A stretch of 64,000 bases of DNA from Desulfitobacterium chlororespirans DSM 11544. Its GTDB lineage: Bacteria; Bacillota; Desulfitobacteriia; Desulfitobacteriales; Desulfitobacteriaceae. How positions within the stretch are numbered: position 1 is the stretch's first letter; every line of letters begins with the position of its first letter. The DNA lies in assembly GCF_900143285.1 (NCBI RefSeq), contig NZ_FRDN01000011.1, positions 124,001-188,000 of the forward strand, in the 5' to 3' direction. A program made the position numbers and the translations under genes. This document shows positions 42,979 through 51,030 of the stretch, one piece after another. The notes under the pieces were generated by a model. That model searched no databases, was not told where the DNA came from, and saw only the letters and a list, made by a program, of their open reading frames with translations.

Positions 42979-43308
42979 ATGTGGTTACCATTTTTAGGTC
43001 TGATCCTGGGACTGGCTATCGGCTGGTTCAGCCCGTTTTCTGTGCCTGTTGAATATTCGAAGTATCTCTCAGTGGCTATTTTGGCTGCTTTGGACTCCGT
43101 ATTGGGAGGTATTCGTGCTGCTCAGGAAGACCATTTTGACTCTGTCGTTTTTCTTTCGGGTTTCTTTACCAACATTCTGCTGGCTGGAATCCTTGCTTAT
43201 GTGGGAGACCGGATTGGGGTGGACCTGTTCCTGGCAGCTGTGGTGGCGTTTGGAGTCCGATTGTTCAATAACTTAGCGATTATTCGCCGACATTTGATTA
43301 GGAGATAG
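42979..43308 (+). CDS. sbp: Small basic protein Sbp (DUF1290)
   Basis: A 109-residue membrane protein with three hydrophobic segments, belonging to the DUF1290 small basic protein family always found beside ftsQ/ftsZ in Firmicutes. Typical pieces are YLSVAILAALDSVLGGIRA and FFTNILLAGILAYVGDRIGVDL. The function is unknown. AGGAGGAA precedes the ATG, and it follows ftsQ by 18 bases. Confidence 0.9.
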   Translation: MWLPFLGLILGLAIGWFSPFSVPVEYSKYLSVAILAALDSVLGGIRAAQEDHFDSVVFLSGFFTNILLAGILAYVGDRIGVDLFLAAVVAFGVRLFNNLAIIRRHLIRR

Positions 43309-43400
43309 AGATAGGGAAGAATAAAAGGATATTTTTGACGATAATCCGTGAACATTAGGTTTTGTGGATAATATTTCATGTTAAAAAATTGAAGTGAAAA

Positions 43401-43429
43401 GAAGGATAATATGCCTGTCCATAGAATTT
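43401..43429 (+). promoter_or_regulatory. Sigma-H-type promoter before ftsZ
   Basis: GAAGGATAA (43401-43409), 11 bases, ATAGAATTT (43421-43429). Both boxes match the sigma-H consensus RNAGGAWWW and RNNGAATWW at every position, with the right spacing. In Bacillus a sigma-H promoter raises ftsZ expression at the onset of sporulation, so the location is telling. The 234-base gap otherwise holds no gene. Confidence 0.7.
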
Positions 43430-43542
43430 ATCTCTGGTATGGGAATACTTTGAATTTGCTTCGAACCGGGATTAACTCTACTGGGAAATCGCATTATGGA
43501 TAAAAGGTTTTCTTTAATATAAGCGAGGGGGTCGTCAGCTAA

Positions 43543-44610
43543 ATGCTTGAATTTGATATGGACTTTAATCAGTTCGCCCAGATTAAGGTGATTGGGGTCG
43601 GGGGCGGTGGCAACAATGCGGTTAACCGCATGATTACGGCGGGTTTAAAAGGTGTGGATTTTGTAGCGGTGAATACCGATGCCCAGGCAATTAACCTCTC
43701 GCGGGCCGGTCAGAAAGTCCAGATAGGCAATAAATTAACCAAAGGCCTTGGCGCAGGAGCCAATCCTGAAATCGGGTCAAAAGCGGCTGAAGAAAGCCGG
43801 GAAGAATTGATTAATGTTCTGAAGGGCGCAGATATGGTCTTTGTTACCGCCGGAATGGGCGGAGGCACAGGAACCGGAGCGGCCCCTATAGTTGCTGAAA
43901 TCGCTAAGGAGCTGGGTGCTCTGACGGTTGGGGTCGTGACACGTCCCTTTTCCTTTGAGGGCAGAAAGCGGGCTATGCAGGCTGAAAAAGGGATCGCCGA
44001 GCTTAAGAGCAAAGTGGATACTCTGATCACCATCCCCAATGATCGTTTGCTGCAAGTGGTAGACAAGCATACCGCTCTTCATGAAGCCTTCCGGATCGCC
44101 GATGATGTCTTGCGTCAAGGGGTCCAGGGGATTTCCGATTTGATAGCGGTTCCCGGACTGATTAATTTGGACTTTGCCGATGTGAAGACCATTATGCGCA
44201 ACACCGGTTCGGCCTTGATGGGAATCGGTTCGGCAACAGGTGAGAACAGAGCGGCGGATGCGGCACGGAAAGCGATTTCCAGTCCTTTGCTGGAGACCTC
44301 CATTGAAGGAGCCCAAGGGGTTCTGCTGAATATCACCGGCGGTCAAAACCTGACCTTATTTGAAGTCAATGAGGCCTCTGAGATCATTGCTGAAGCGGCA
44401 GATCCTGAAGCTAATATTATCTTTGGCGCAGTCATCGATGAAGGCCTGAAGGATGAGATTCGGGTTACGGTCATTGCTACCGGCTTTGATCAACAAAAAT
44501 CCGCTGCCGGTAATGGTAATTTAAGGGGAAACGCCAATGAAGCGATTCGCCCGGTGGCAGCAACATCTGAGGATTTGGATATTCCCGAGTTTTTGCGGCG
44601 CAGACGGTAA
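43543..44610 (+). CDS. ftsZ: Cell-division GTPase FtsZ
   Basis: A 355-residue tubulin-like GTPase that builds the Z ring. It has [14 protein letters not shown] (near 16-29), NTDAQAL-type segment, the tubulin signature [10 protein letters not shown] (near 106-115), the T7-loop region DFADVKTIM (near 209), and the C-terminal peptide [12 protein letters not shown] that binds SepF, FtsA and others. There is no ftsA next to it, while sepF is 9.6 kb downstream. A terminator follows. Confidence 0.97.
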   Translation: MLEFDMDFNQFAQIKVIGVGGGGNNAVNRMITAGLKGVDFVAVNTDAQAINLSRAGQKVQIGNKLTKGLGAGANPEIGSKAAEESREELINVLKGADMVFVTAGMGGGTGTGAAPIVAEIAKELGALTVGVVTRPFSFEGRKRAMQAEKGIAELKSKVDTLITIPNDRLLQVVDKHTALHEAFRIADDVLRQGVQGISDLIAVPGLINLDFADVKTIMRNTGSALMGIGSATGENRAADAARKAISSPLLETSIEGAQGVLLNITGGQNLTLFEVNEASEIIAEAADPEANIIFGAVIDEGLKDEIRVTVIATGFDQQKSAAGNGNLRGNANEAIRPVAATSEDLDIPEFLRRRR

Positions 44611-44647
44611 TTAATTTCTTGAATCGGTTTGATGAAGTACATAGGAG

Positions 44648-44690
44648 CCAGGCTTTGGGTGCTCAGTGAGCAGGCAAAGCCTGGTTTTTC
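44648..44690 (+). terminator. Terminator after ftsZ
   Basis: CCAGGCTTTG and CAAAGCCTGG are perfect complements followed by TTTTTCTT. Confidence 0.9.
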
Positions 44691-44696
44691 TTATTG

Positions 44697-44714
44697 GCTC
44701 CTCGGGAGCTTTTT
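44697..44714 (+). terminator. Second short terminator after ftsZ
   Basis: GCTCC-TCG-GGAGC then TTTTT, directly behind the first terminator. Confidence 0.65.
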
Positions 44715-44785
44715 AGGGCGGGGGTGGCCTTGGTGTTGTTGCATTGCACAGTTGCAATAGCACAAGAAAGGGTTTGCTCGGGTCG

Positions 44786-44966
44786 CGTAGCTTTACGCAC
44801 AACGCGAACTCCATAGCTCCGGGGCTGGTCTACTCGCTTTCTTAACAGCTCCGCCAAACCCCGCTGCTTTCTGCATGTAAACCAGTGGCTCCGCTTCGTT
44901 AAGAAAGCCTTGCAGACCTTACCACCCCTCCGCTAAATCCGTTTCGCTTTTGTGCGTAAAGCTACG
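44786..44966. repeat. Foldback repeat family B, copy 2
   Basis: Perfect 17-bp ends CGTAGCTTTACGCACAA and TTGTGCGTAAAGCTACG. The inner arms GCTTTCTTAAC / GTTAAGAAAGC are kept. Where copy 1 has GTGTAG/CTACAC, this copy has CGTAG/CTACG: both sides changed together. It is followed by a family A element, in the same order as B1 and A1. Confidence 0.78.
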
Positions 44967-45058
44967 TCTTGTGGGTCTCTTTTAGCTTTTCTTTGGGGGC
45001 TGAGGCCTCTTGCACAGCTCTCTTACAACGCCATACCCGCTCAAATACGAAAAGGAGC

Positions 45059-45360
45059 CCAAGGATTTTGCTTTACATGAGTGAGCGGATTTAAGCGAGC
45101 GGAAACAAAACTTCGCGAAAAGCATGCAGCGGAGAAAAGTTGGAAACAGGACGTTTCCAACCGGCTATGAGAACAAGTGCGAAAGCAGTGCTTTCGAGGA
45201 GCCGATTTAGCCACGAAAACCGGGCGAGGGTTTCGCCCAAGCCGCCATGCCACCGAGAATGACTTAGCGGCGCAGGTGGACTTTTCGGAGCGGCGGGCTT
45301 TTCGCGTTAGTTTTGTCCGCGCAGCTTATGGAGCGAACGGTGTAAACAAAATCCTGGAGA
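45059..45360. repeat. Foldback repeat family A, copy 4 (A4)
   Basis: A 302-bp copy with ends CCAAGGATTTTGCTTTACA and TGTAAACAAAATCCTGGAGA. It is nearly identical to A1 over most of its length. It lies between the ftsZ terminators and the promoter of the Uma2 fusion gene. Confidence 0.82.
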
Positions 45361-45420
45361 AGTAGACTTTGGCATTTTTTGAATCTCTTTCGGATCAGGT
45401 CGCTTTGTAAGTAGTTGGTT

Positions 45421-45471
45421 TATCGTACAAATAGTTGATATAATCCGTGCGGTGCTATATAATTATCGTAC
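45421..45471 (+). promoter_or_regulatory. Promoter and TATCGTAC repeats of the antitoxin-nuclease fusion gene
   Basis: TTGATA (45435-45440), exactly 17 bases, and TATAAT (45458-45463). TATCGTAC occurs on both sides of the promoter, at 45421-45428 and 45464-45471. The Phd-like N-terminal domain of the encoded protein is a DNA-binding fold, so these are good candidates for its own operator. Confidence 0.65.
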
Positions 45472-45485
45472 GAGGTGATAATAAA

Positions 45486-46259
45486 ATGGACGATAAAAAA
45501 GAAACTAATGCGATGAAACCGAACGACATAATCACAGCCACGGAGCTGAAAAACAACCTGGGCCTATACCTGGACCACGTCATGAACGAAAACGAAGAAG
45601 TGGTGATTACCAAAAACGGCAAGAAGGCTGTGCGGCTCACTCCTTACATCACCGATGCCGACCGCTATTTTCTCATGAAGGAGAAGGCTCTGGACTACCA
45701 GTACGGCGGCAAAAAAGTCTCCTATGAGGAATTTATGGAGATCTATGAGAAAAGCGATCTGCGCATGGAGTTCATCAATGGGGAAATCGTGCTGTTGGGT
45801 TCCCCAAGCCTCACTCACCAGGAAATTTCGGGAGACCTGTATGTCAAATTCAAGGAATATCTTAAAGGCAAGCCCTGTAAGGTGTTCTACGCTCCTTTTG
45901 ATGTGCATTTCCGCAAAGAGGGGTTCAAAGATCCTGACGTAATGCAGCCGGATCTGTTCATTGCCTGTGATGTGGCGGAGACCACCAATGAGAAAGGACG
46001 CTATATGGGCACGCCGGTCCTGGTGGTGGAAATCCTCTCTCCCAGCACCCGCTCCAGGGATATGGTGGATAAGCTGAACACCTTTATGATTTCCGGGGTC
46101 AAGGAGTTTTGGATTGTCGATCCTGTGCAGGAGATTATTCTGGTTTATGGGTTTAAAGACCTGGATATTGAACATTTTATGACCTACCGGAAAGAGGACA
46201 CGGTCCGGTCCTTCTGGTTCCCTGATCTGGACATTGCGGGGGCTGAGATTTTCTCTTAA
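45486..46259 (+). CDS. Phd/YefM antitoxin domain fused to a Uma2 (DUF820) nuclease-like domain
   Basis: A 257-residue fusion. Residues 10-60 (NDIITATELKNNLGLYLDHVMNENEEVVITKNGKKAVRL) are a Phd/YefM antitoxin-type DNA-binding domain. Residues 80-257 are a Uma2/DUF820 domain of the PD-(D/E)XK nuclease superfamily, with MEFINGEIVLL, QPDLFIACD, VLVVEILSPSTRSRD and GVKEFWIVDP. ATG 45486 is eight bases after GAGGTGA. It stands alone between repeats, with its own promoter and repeated operator-like sites. Biological role is unknown. Confidence 0.8.
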   Translation: MDDKKETNAMKPNDIITATELKNNLGLYLDHVMNENEEVVITKNGKKAVRLTPYITDADRYFLMKEKALDYQYGGKKVSYEEFMEIYEKSDLRMEFINGEIVLLGSPSLTHQEISGDLYVKFKEYLKGKPCKVFYAPFDVHFRKEGFKDPDVMQPDLFIACDVAETTNEKGRYMGTPVLVVEILSPSTRSRDMVDKLNTFMISGVKEFWIVDPVQEIILVYGFKDLDIEHFMTYRKEDTVRSFWFPDLDIAGAEIFS

Positions 46260-46302
46260 AGGGTTAAGGCCAAATAAGGCTTAGGCTCAAACCGATTTTG
46301 TA

Positions 46303-46348
46303 GGAGTTGTCCGAAATTGGTACGCGCGTACCTATTTCGGACAACTCC
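46303..46348. repeat. Palindrome P4 with 14-nt variable core
   Basis: A 46-bp palindrome with one mismatch and no loop: arms GGAGTTGTCCGAAATT and TATTTCGGACAACTCC around GGTACGCGCGTACC. It follows the fusion gene by 43 bases and may end its transcript, though the T tract is poor (TTTGCTTT). Confidence 0.75.
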
Positions 46349-46433
46349 TTTGCTTTACTGTTGTTCCAGTTGCGGGAAAAGGTTTGAAAATCTTTCCTGT
46401 CCAATTTAGCTTAACCGCGATTATACGTCACCA

Positions 46434-46500
46434 GTCGCAATAGTTTTCCTAAATATTCCCACCTATTGCGACAGCTTTTATTCGCTACCTTCGGTATAAT
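46434..46500 (+). promoter_or_regulatory. spoIIG-type promoter with long spacer and Spo0A-like boxes
   Basis: TTGCGA (46466-46471) and a perfect TATAAT (46495-46500) are 23 bases apart, like the Bacillus spoIIG promoter, whose 22-base spacer makes it depend on Spo0A. GTCGCAATAG (46434-46443) and its exact inverse CTATTGCGAC (46463-46472) flank the region. Each contains GTCGCA, one base from the Spo0A box core GTCGAA, and the second overlaps the -35. Confidence 0.55.
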
Positions 46501-46534
46501 TTGGGAGAGACGGTAGAAAGGGCTGCAATGAGTC

Positions 46535-47440
46535 ATGGAGAGGTATTTGGATCTTGACCTTTTAGTGAATGGAAGTATGGATGCCTTGCTCTTAATCCTC
46601 GCCGCCCGACTAGCGAATCTACCCTTTCGAGGCAAGAGAATTGCGGCAGGTGTAATCGCTGGAGAAATTCCGGTTATTCTCTCTGCCTATGCTCCAGCCT
46701 CGTTGATTTTTGATTTGAGTAAATACCTCATTCCTTGGCTCATGGTTTGGTTGGCCTATCCCTACCGAGGACTCAGGCTTTATTTTAAGTCTATCCTAAT
46801 ATTTTGGGTTTTGTCAGCCGGGCTGGGGGGGCTTGTTTATGCCTTATGGGGCTGGATCAGCTTCGATGGCGGAATAGGGGGTTCTTTGCGGCTTGGCCTG
46901 AAGAATCTGTGGATTCTGCCCCTGGTGGCCGGACTGTGGTGGTTTACTCAAAAAGCCTGGCATCGGATCTTAGGTTCCACTGCCCAACACCAGGCTTCAA
47001 TCTATGACCTGGAGATTGACATGGGCGGCCAGGGGAATCCCTTCAGGGTGAAAGCGTTGCTGGATACGGGGAATCAATTGCGGGATCCGTTGACCGGATA
47101 TCCGGTGATTTTAATTGAAGAAGAGGCAGCTGCCGCCGGGGTGCCGGAAGAGCTGCTCCCGGTTTTGCAAGGAGCTTGGCGGGATTTGGATGATCCCTGG
47201 CCCTGGCTGTGGCAGTCCGATTCTTTATGGATTAAACAATGTGCCTTTATCCCCTATCAGGGAGTGGGACATAAAAGTTGGCTTCTGGGTATCCGACCCC
47301 AAAAGGTGATTTGCACATCCTTGCCGGAGCCCAGGGAAATGAAAGCAACCCTTGCTTTTGTGCGGCAGGTGCTTAGCCCGGATAGAGCCTATCAGGCCTT
47401 GCTGCATCCGGAGCATGTTCAAGGAGCGGAGGAAAGCTGA
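46535..47440 (+). CDS. spoIIGA: Sporulation pro-sigma-E protease SpoIIGA
   Basis: A 301-residue membrane protease of the mother cell. The N-terminal half has five hydrophobic segments. The C-terminal half is an aspartic-protease-like domain with [17 protein letters not shown] (near 171-187), where the aspartate of DTGN is catalytic. It cleaves pro-sigma-E after a signal (SpoIIR) from the forespore. It overlaps sigE by one base and shares the upstream spoIIG-type promoter. Confidence 0.93.
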   Translation: MERYLDLDLLVNGSMDALLLILAARLANLPFRGKRIAAGVIAGEIPVILSAYAPASLIFDLSKYLIPWLMVWLAYPYRGLRLYFKSILIFWVLSAGLGGLVYALWGWISFDGGIGGSLRLGLKNLWILPLVAGLWWFTQKAWHRILGSTAQHQASIYDLEIDMGGQGNPFRVKALLDTGNQLRDPLTGYPVILIEEEAAAAGVPEELLPVLQGAWRDLDDPWPWLWQSDSLWIKQCAFIPYQGVGHKSWLLGIRPQKVICTSLPEPREMKATLAFVRQVLSPDRAYQALLHPEHVQGAEES

Positions 47441-48189
47441 TGAGAAGGATAGTAGAGCATATCAAACTGATAGTGGAACATATCAAGTTATGGGCCGTAA
47501 AAATCAAGTCAAAACTGATAAGCAGGTTTACCGACTGGCGGGAAATTTATTATGTAGGGAGCAGTGAAGCTCTCCCTCCTCCCCTGAGCACGGATGAGGA
47601 AGGAGAGCTGTTGGAACGCCTGGAGCGGGGGGATGTGAGTGTCCGGGATGTTCTGATTGAACGAAATTTGCGGCTGGTGGTCTATATTGCCCGCAAGTTC
47701 GAAAATACGGGAGTCGGTATCGAGGATCTTGTCTCCATTGGCACGATTGGGCTGATCAAGGCTGTCAATACCTTTGATCCTCAGAAAAAGATCAAACTGG
47801 CAACCTATGCTTCACGCTGCATTGAAAATGAAATCCTGATGCATTTGCGCCGCAACAATAAAACGAGAACCGAGGTATCCTTCGACGAGCCTTTAAATAT
47901 TGATTGGGATGGCAATGAGCTCCTGCTTTCCGATGTCCTGGGCACGGAAAACGATATTATTTCCCGTCCTTTGGAGGAAAAGGTGGATCGCCAGCTTTTG
48001 CATTTAGCGATGGCCAGGCTGACGGATCGGGAAAAATTGATTATGGAATTGCGCTTTGGTTTGGATAATGGAGAAGAAAAAACCCAGAAGGAAGTTGCCG
48101 ATCGGCTGGGTATATCCCAATCCTATATTTCACGGCTGGAAAAGCGGATTATCCGCCGTTTGCGGAAAGAATTTATCCGTTTGGAATAA
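47440..48189 (+). CDS. sigE: Sporulation sigma factor SigE precursor
   Basis: A 249-residue mother-cell sigma factor made as an inactive precursor. The pro-sequence precedes the cleavage region [14 protein letters not shown] (near 36-49). Region 2 is [38 protein letters not shown] and region 4 ends with a helix-turn-helix [18 protein letters not shown]. The pro-sequence holds the heptad IVEHIKL twice in tandem and is longer than the Bacillus one. ATG 47440 overlaps the spoIIGA stop. Confidence 0.96.
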   Translation: MRRIVEHIKLIVEHIKLWAVKIKSKLISRFTDWREIYYVGSSEALPPPLSTDEEGELLERLERGDVSVRDVLIERNLRLVVYIARKFENTGVGIEDLVSIGTIGLIKAVNTFDPQKKIKLATYASRCIENEILMHLRRNNKTRTEVSFDEPLNIDWDGNELLLSDVLGTENDIISRPLEEKVDRQLLHLAMARLTDREKLIMELRFGLDNGEEKTQKEVADRLGISQSYISRLEKRIIRRLRKEFIRLE

Positions 48190-48213
48190 GTTTCAATTCC
48201 AGCGGGCATACTC
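48184..48213 (+). promoter_or_regulatory. Sigma-F/G-type promoter before sigG
   Basis: GAATA (48184-48188), exactly 18 bases, then CATACTC (48207-48213), one base from the sigma-G pattern GMATR-N18-CATWMTA. It lies in the sigE-sigG gap, where Bacillus sigG is also read by forespore sigma factors. Confidence 0.6.
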
Positions 48214-48247
48214 TTCCAAGATGAAAAATGGCTTGGAGGGTGCTCAA

Positions 48248-49021
48248 ATGGCCTTAAACAAAGTAGAAATCTGTGGAGTGAACACCTCAAAATTGCCTGT
48301 TCTCAGTAGCGCAAAAATGAAGGAGTTATTTATTGCCTATCAAAGCGGGGAAAAAGAAGCTCGGGAGAAGTTGATTTATGGCAACCTTCGCTTGGTGCTC
48401 AGTGTGATTCAGAGATTCACCAATCGTGGCGAGTATGTGGATGACCTCTTTCAGGTAGGTTGTATTGGCCTGATGAAGGCTATCGATAATTTTGATCTGA
48501 GCCAGAATGTAAAGTTCTCGACCTACGCTGTCCCGATGATTATCGGAGAGATTCGCAGGTATTTGCGGGATAATAATCCGATTCGGGTCAGCCGGTCTCT
48601 GCGGGACATCGCCTACAAAGCGCTGCAAGTCCGGGATCAGCTGGTCAATGAATGCTCCCGGGAACCAACGGTGTCGGAGATTGCGGCTAAGCTGACTCTG
48701 CCCCGGGAAGAAGTGATTTTTGCTCTGGATGCTATTCAGGAACCCATCTCTCTTTTCGAGCCCATCTATCATGATGGGGGAGATCCCATTTTCGTTATGG
48801 ATCAGATCGGGGATGAAAAGCATTCCGATAACAGCTGGCTGGAGGGAATTGCCGTACGGGAAGCCTTGCGGCGGCTGAGTGAACGGGAGAAGCTCATTTT
48901 GTCCCTGCGCTTTTTCCACGGCAAGACTCAGATGGAAGTAGCCGATGAGATCGGGATATCCCAAGCCCAGGTTTCCCGTTTGGAGAAGGCAGCCTTGGGG
49001 CATATGCGCAAGTATGTATGA
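48248..49021 (+). CDS. sigG: Sporulation sigma factor SigG
   Basis: A 257-residue late forespore sigma factor. It opens MALNKVEICGVNTSKLPVLS, a highly conserved SigG start, has region 2 in NLRLVLSVIQRFTNRGEYVDDLFQVGCIGLMKAIDNFD, and region 4.2 in VADEIGISQAQVSRLEKAALGHMRKYV. ATG 48248 has GGAGGG eight bases upstream; the longer frame back to 48056 only overlaps sigE. It directly follows sigE, as in other spore formers, and has its own forespore-type promoter. Confidence 0.96.
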   Translation: MALNKVEICGVNTSKLPVLSSAKMKELFIAYQSGEKEAREKLIYGNLRLVLSVIQRFTNRGEYVDDLFQVGCIGLMKAIDNFDLSQNVKFSTYAVPMIIGEIRRYLRDNNPIRVSRSLRDIAYKALQVRDQLVNECSREPTVSEIAAKLTLPREEVIFALDAIQEPISLFEPIYHDGGDPIFVMDQIGDEKHSDNSWLEGIAVREALRRLSEREKLILSLRFFHGKTQMEVADEIGISQAQVSRLEKAALGHMRKYV

Positions 49022-49074
49022 GGTATAAACCTCTTCTCTCCGGAATATATATGGAGAGAGGGGAGGTATAATGG

Positions 49075-49347
49075 ATGCGGATCTCTGAGCTGCGTTTATT
49101 GGATATAGTGAATATTAAAGACGGTCGCCGGTTGGGTCCGATTAAAGACCTGGATCTGGATCTGGAACGGGGTTCGATTAAGGGGATCGTAGTGCAGGGT
49201 GCCTCTCGAAGCTGGGGTTTCTTTGGGGGACGGACAGAGGATATTCTTGTTCCCTGGGAGCGGGTAAAAAAAATCGGGGTGGATGTCATTTTGGTTGATG
49301 CCACCGATTTGCCGGAATTCAATTCCCTGGTGGACGACCGGCGGTGA
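49075..49347 (+). CDS. ylmC: PRC-barrel protein of the YlmC/YmxH family
   Basis: A 90-residue PRC-barrel-like protein (MRISELRLLDIVNIKDGRRLGPIKDLDLDLERGSIKGIVV). The family is found beside sigG in most spore formers and is linked to sporulation, without a proven activity. GGGGAGG lies nine bases before ATG 49075; an ATG at 49071 is in another frame. Confidence 0.85.
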   Translation: MRISELRLLDIVNIKDGRRLGPIKDLDLDLERGSIKGIVVQGASRSWGFFGGRTEDILVPWERVKKIGVDVILVDATDLPEFNSLVDDRR

Positions 49348-49396
49348 TAGGTGCGACGTCTATAGAGATATGGAAAGTCTTTTGTAAAAGATAGAG

Positions 49397-49435
49397 AAAG
49401 CCTTCTGAAGGGCAATACAACCCTCGGAAGGCTTT
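49397..49435 (+). terminator. Hairpin after ylmC
   Basis: AAAGCCTTC and GAAGGCTTT pair perfectly, with GGG/CCC inside. Only TTTAAAT follows, so termination may be partial. Confidence 0.55.
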
Positions 49436-49522
49436 AAATCGTGTAAATAGGACCTTTGGGGAGTGCATCCTCCCTAAACTTTATGGTATAGTTAAAGTCG
49501 AGAATCGTATGGGGGGAAACCG

Positions 49523-50341
49523 ATGACTTGGAGTTGGCGTCAGGGAAAAAATCTAACCTATCTTACCATTCCCCGCTGGGAAGCGGCGGGACTTCAGATT
49601 GGGTTTTCCACACGCTGGGGAGGGGTAAGTCCGGCACCTTATGCCAGCTTAAACCTTGGACTCCATGTAGGGGATGAGCCTGATAAAGTACGGCTTAACC
49701 GTGATTTATGGTTTCAGGAATGGGATGCTGCTCCATCTCAGGTTGTGGTTGGGGAGCAGGTCCATGGAACCAGAATCCATCAAGTGCAAGAAAAAGACGG
49801 GGGACGAGGCAGCGAATCCCTGGATAGTTCGATTGCCGGTGTCGATGGCCTGTATACCATGGAGCACACCGGCTTGATGGCCTTTTTTGCAGATTGCGTT
49901 CCGGTGTTCTTTTATCATCCCGGCCTTCGAGCCGTTGGCATTGCTCATGCGGGATGGAAAGGAACAGCGGGGAAGATCGTGGGTCATATGCTGGAGGAAT
50001 TCCGGCGCCTTGGCGGAGAGCCCGGTGAAACCTGGGCGGCTATCGGACCAAGTATTGGCCCCTGCTGTTATGAAGTGGATGAACGGGTTATGGCTGAGTT
50101 TGCTAAAAATTTTACGCAGAGGCCTTTTTTAAAACCAAGCAGAAACGGACATGGGCTGCTGGACTTAAAGGCGGCCAATGCGATGGTATTGAGGGAAGCT
50201 GGGATACCCCGGGAAAGACTATGGGTAGCCCCGGAATGTACCGCCTGTCATACGGACTCCTTCTTTTCTCATCGCCGGGAGGGTCCGCAGACAGGACGGA
50301 TGGCAGGCTGGATTCGCCGGCTGCCGGAAAAGGAGGAGTAA
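49523..50341 (+). CDS. pgeF: Peptidoglycan editing factor PgeF (YlmD, laccase-domain family)
   Basis: A 272-residue member of the YfiH/laccase-domain family, which in E. coli removes wrongly incorporated amino acids from UDP-MurNAc precursors; purine nucleoside activity is also reported for the family. Metal-binding motifs are visible: GEQVHGTRIH (near 73-82), ADCVPVFFY (near 127), GIAHAGWKGT (near 144-153) and GPSIGPCCYEV (near 175-185), with CTACHTDSFFSHRREG at the C-terminus. It is ylmD in the ylm cluster. Confidence 0.92.
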   Translation: MTWSWRQGKNLTYLTIPRWEAAGLQIGFSTRWGGVSPAPYASLNLGLHVGDEPDKVRLNRDLWFQEWDAAPSQVVVGEQVHGTRIHQVQEKDGGRGSESLDSSIAGVDGLYTMEHTGLMAFFADCVPVFFYHPGLRAVGIAHAGWKGTAGKIVGHMLEEFRRLGGEPGETWAAIGPSIGPCCYEVDERVMAEFAKNFTQRPFLKPSRNGHGLLDLKAANAMVLREAGIPRERLWVAPECTACHTDSFFSHRREGPQTGRMAGWIRRLPEKEE

Positions 50342-50343
50342 TC

Positions 50344-51027
50344 GTGGCCGTAATTTTGGTGGTTGATGACGAAGAACCAATTCAGGAGCTGCTCAGGTTT
50401 AATCTTGAGAAAGAAGGCTACCAGGTATTGATGGCGGCAGACGGGTCTGAAGCGTTGCGCATTCTTGAGGAAAAACAACCGGAGCTTGTGGTTCTTGACA
50501 TTATGCTTCCCGGTATCAGCGGTCTGGAAGTACTGAATCAAATCCGCAAGACCTCCAAGTTTGTTGAACTGCCGGTCATTATGCTGACAGCAAAAGGGGA
50601 AGAGATTGATAAAGTATTGGGGCTGGAGATCGGCGCCGATGATTATATTACCAAGCCTTTCAGCCCCAGAGAGCTGATCGCCAGAATCCGGGCCAGGCTG
50701 AGGCGTCTCAAGCCTTCGGAGGAGAACAACGATATCCTTCGTCAGGATCTGCATATTGATTTGGACCGTTTCCGAGTATCCGTTCGTGGAGAGTACATAG
50801 AATTAACACCGAAAGAATTTGAATTGCTGCGTGTCCTGGCAACCTATCCCGGTAAAGTCTATACCCGGGATGAGCTCCTGGAACGAATCTGGGGATATGA
50901 ATACGCAGGGGATACACGAACAGTGGATGTCCATGTGCGGCATCTCAGACAAAAAATTGAGAAAGACCCTTCAAATCCTGAATATATCGAAACATTGCGC
51001 GGTATCGGGTATCGTTTGAAAGGATAG
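50344..51027 (+). CDS. OmpR/PhoB-family response regulator
   Basis: A 227-residue two-component regulator. The receiver has ILVVDDEEPIQELL (DD at 9-10), the phosphoacceptor aspartate in VVLDIMLPGISGLEVL (near 53), and K in DYITKPFSPRELIARI (near 103). The C-terminal winged helix ends in TVDVHVRHLRQKIEKDPSNPEYIETLRGIGYRL, typical of the OmpR/PhoB family. GTG 50344 has GGAGGAG upstream. It is followed three bases later by its kinase. The signal is unknown; PhoB/WalR-like. Confidence 0.92.
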   Translation: MAVILVVDDEEPIQELLRFNLEKEGYQVLMAADGSEALRILEEKQPELVVLDIMLPGISGLEVLNQIRKTSKFVELPVIMLTAKGEEIDKVLGLEIGADDYITKPFSPRELIARIRARLRRLKPSEENNDILRQDLHIDLDRFRVSVRGEYIELTPKEFELLRVLATYPGKVYTRDELLERIWGYEYAGDTRTVDVHVRHLRQKIEKDPSNPEYIETLRGIGYRLKG

Positions 51028-51030
51028 AAC

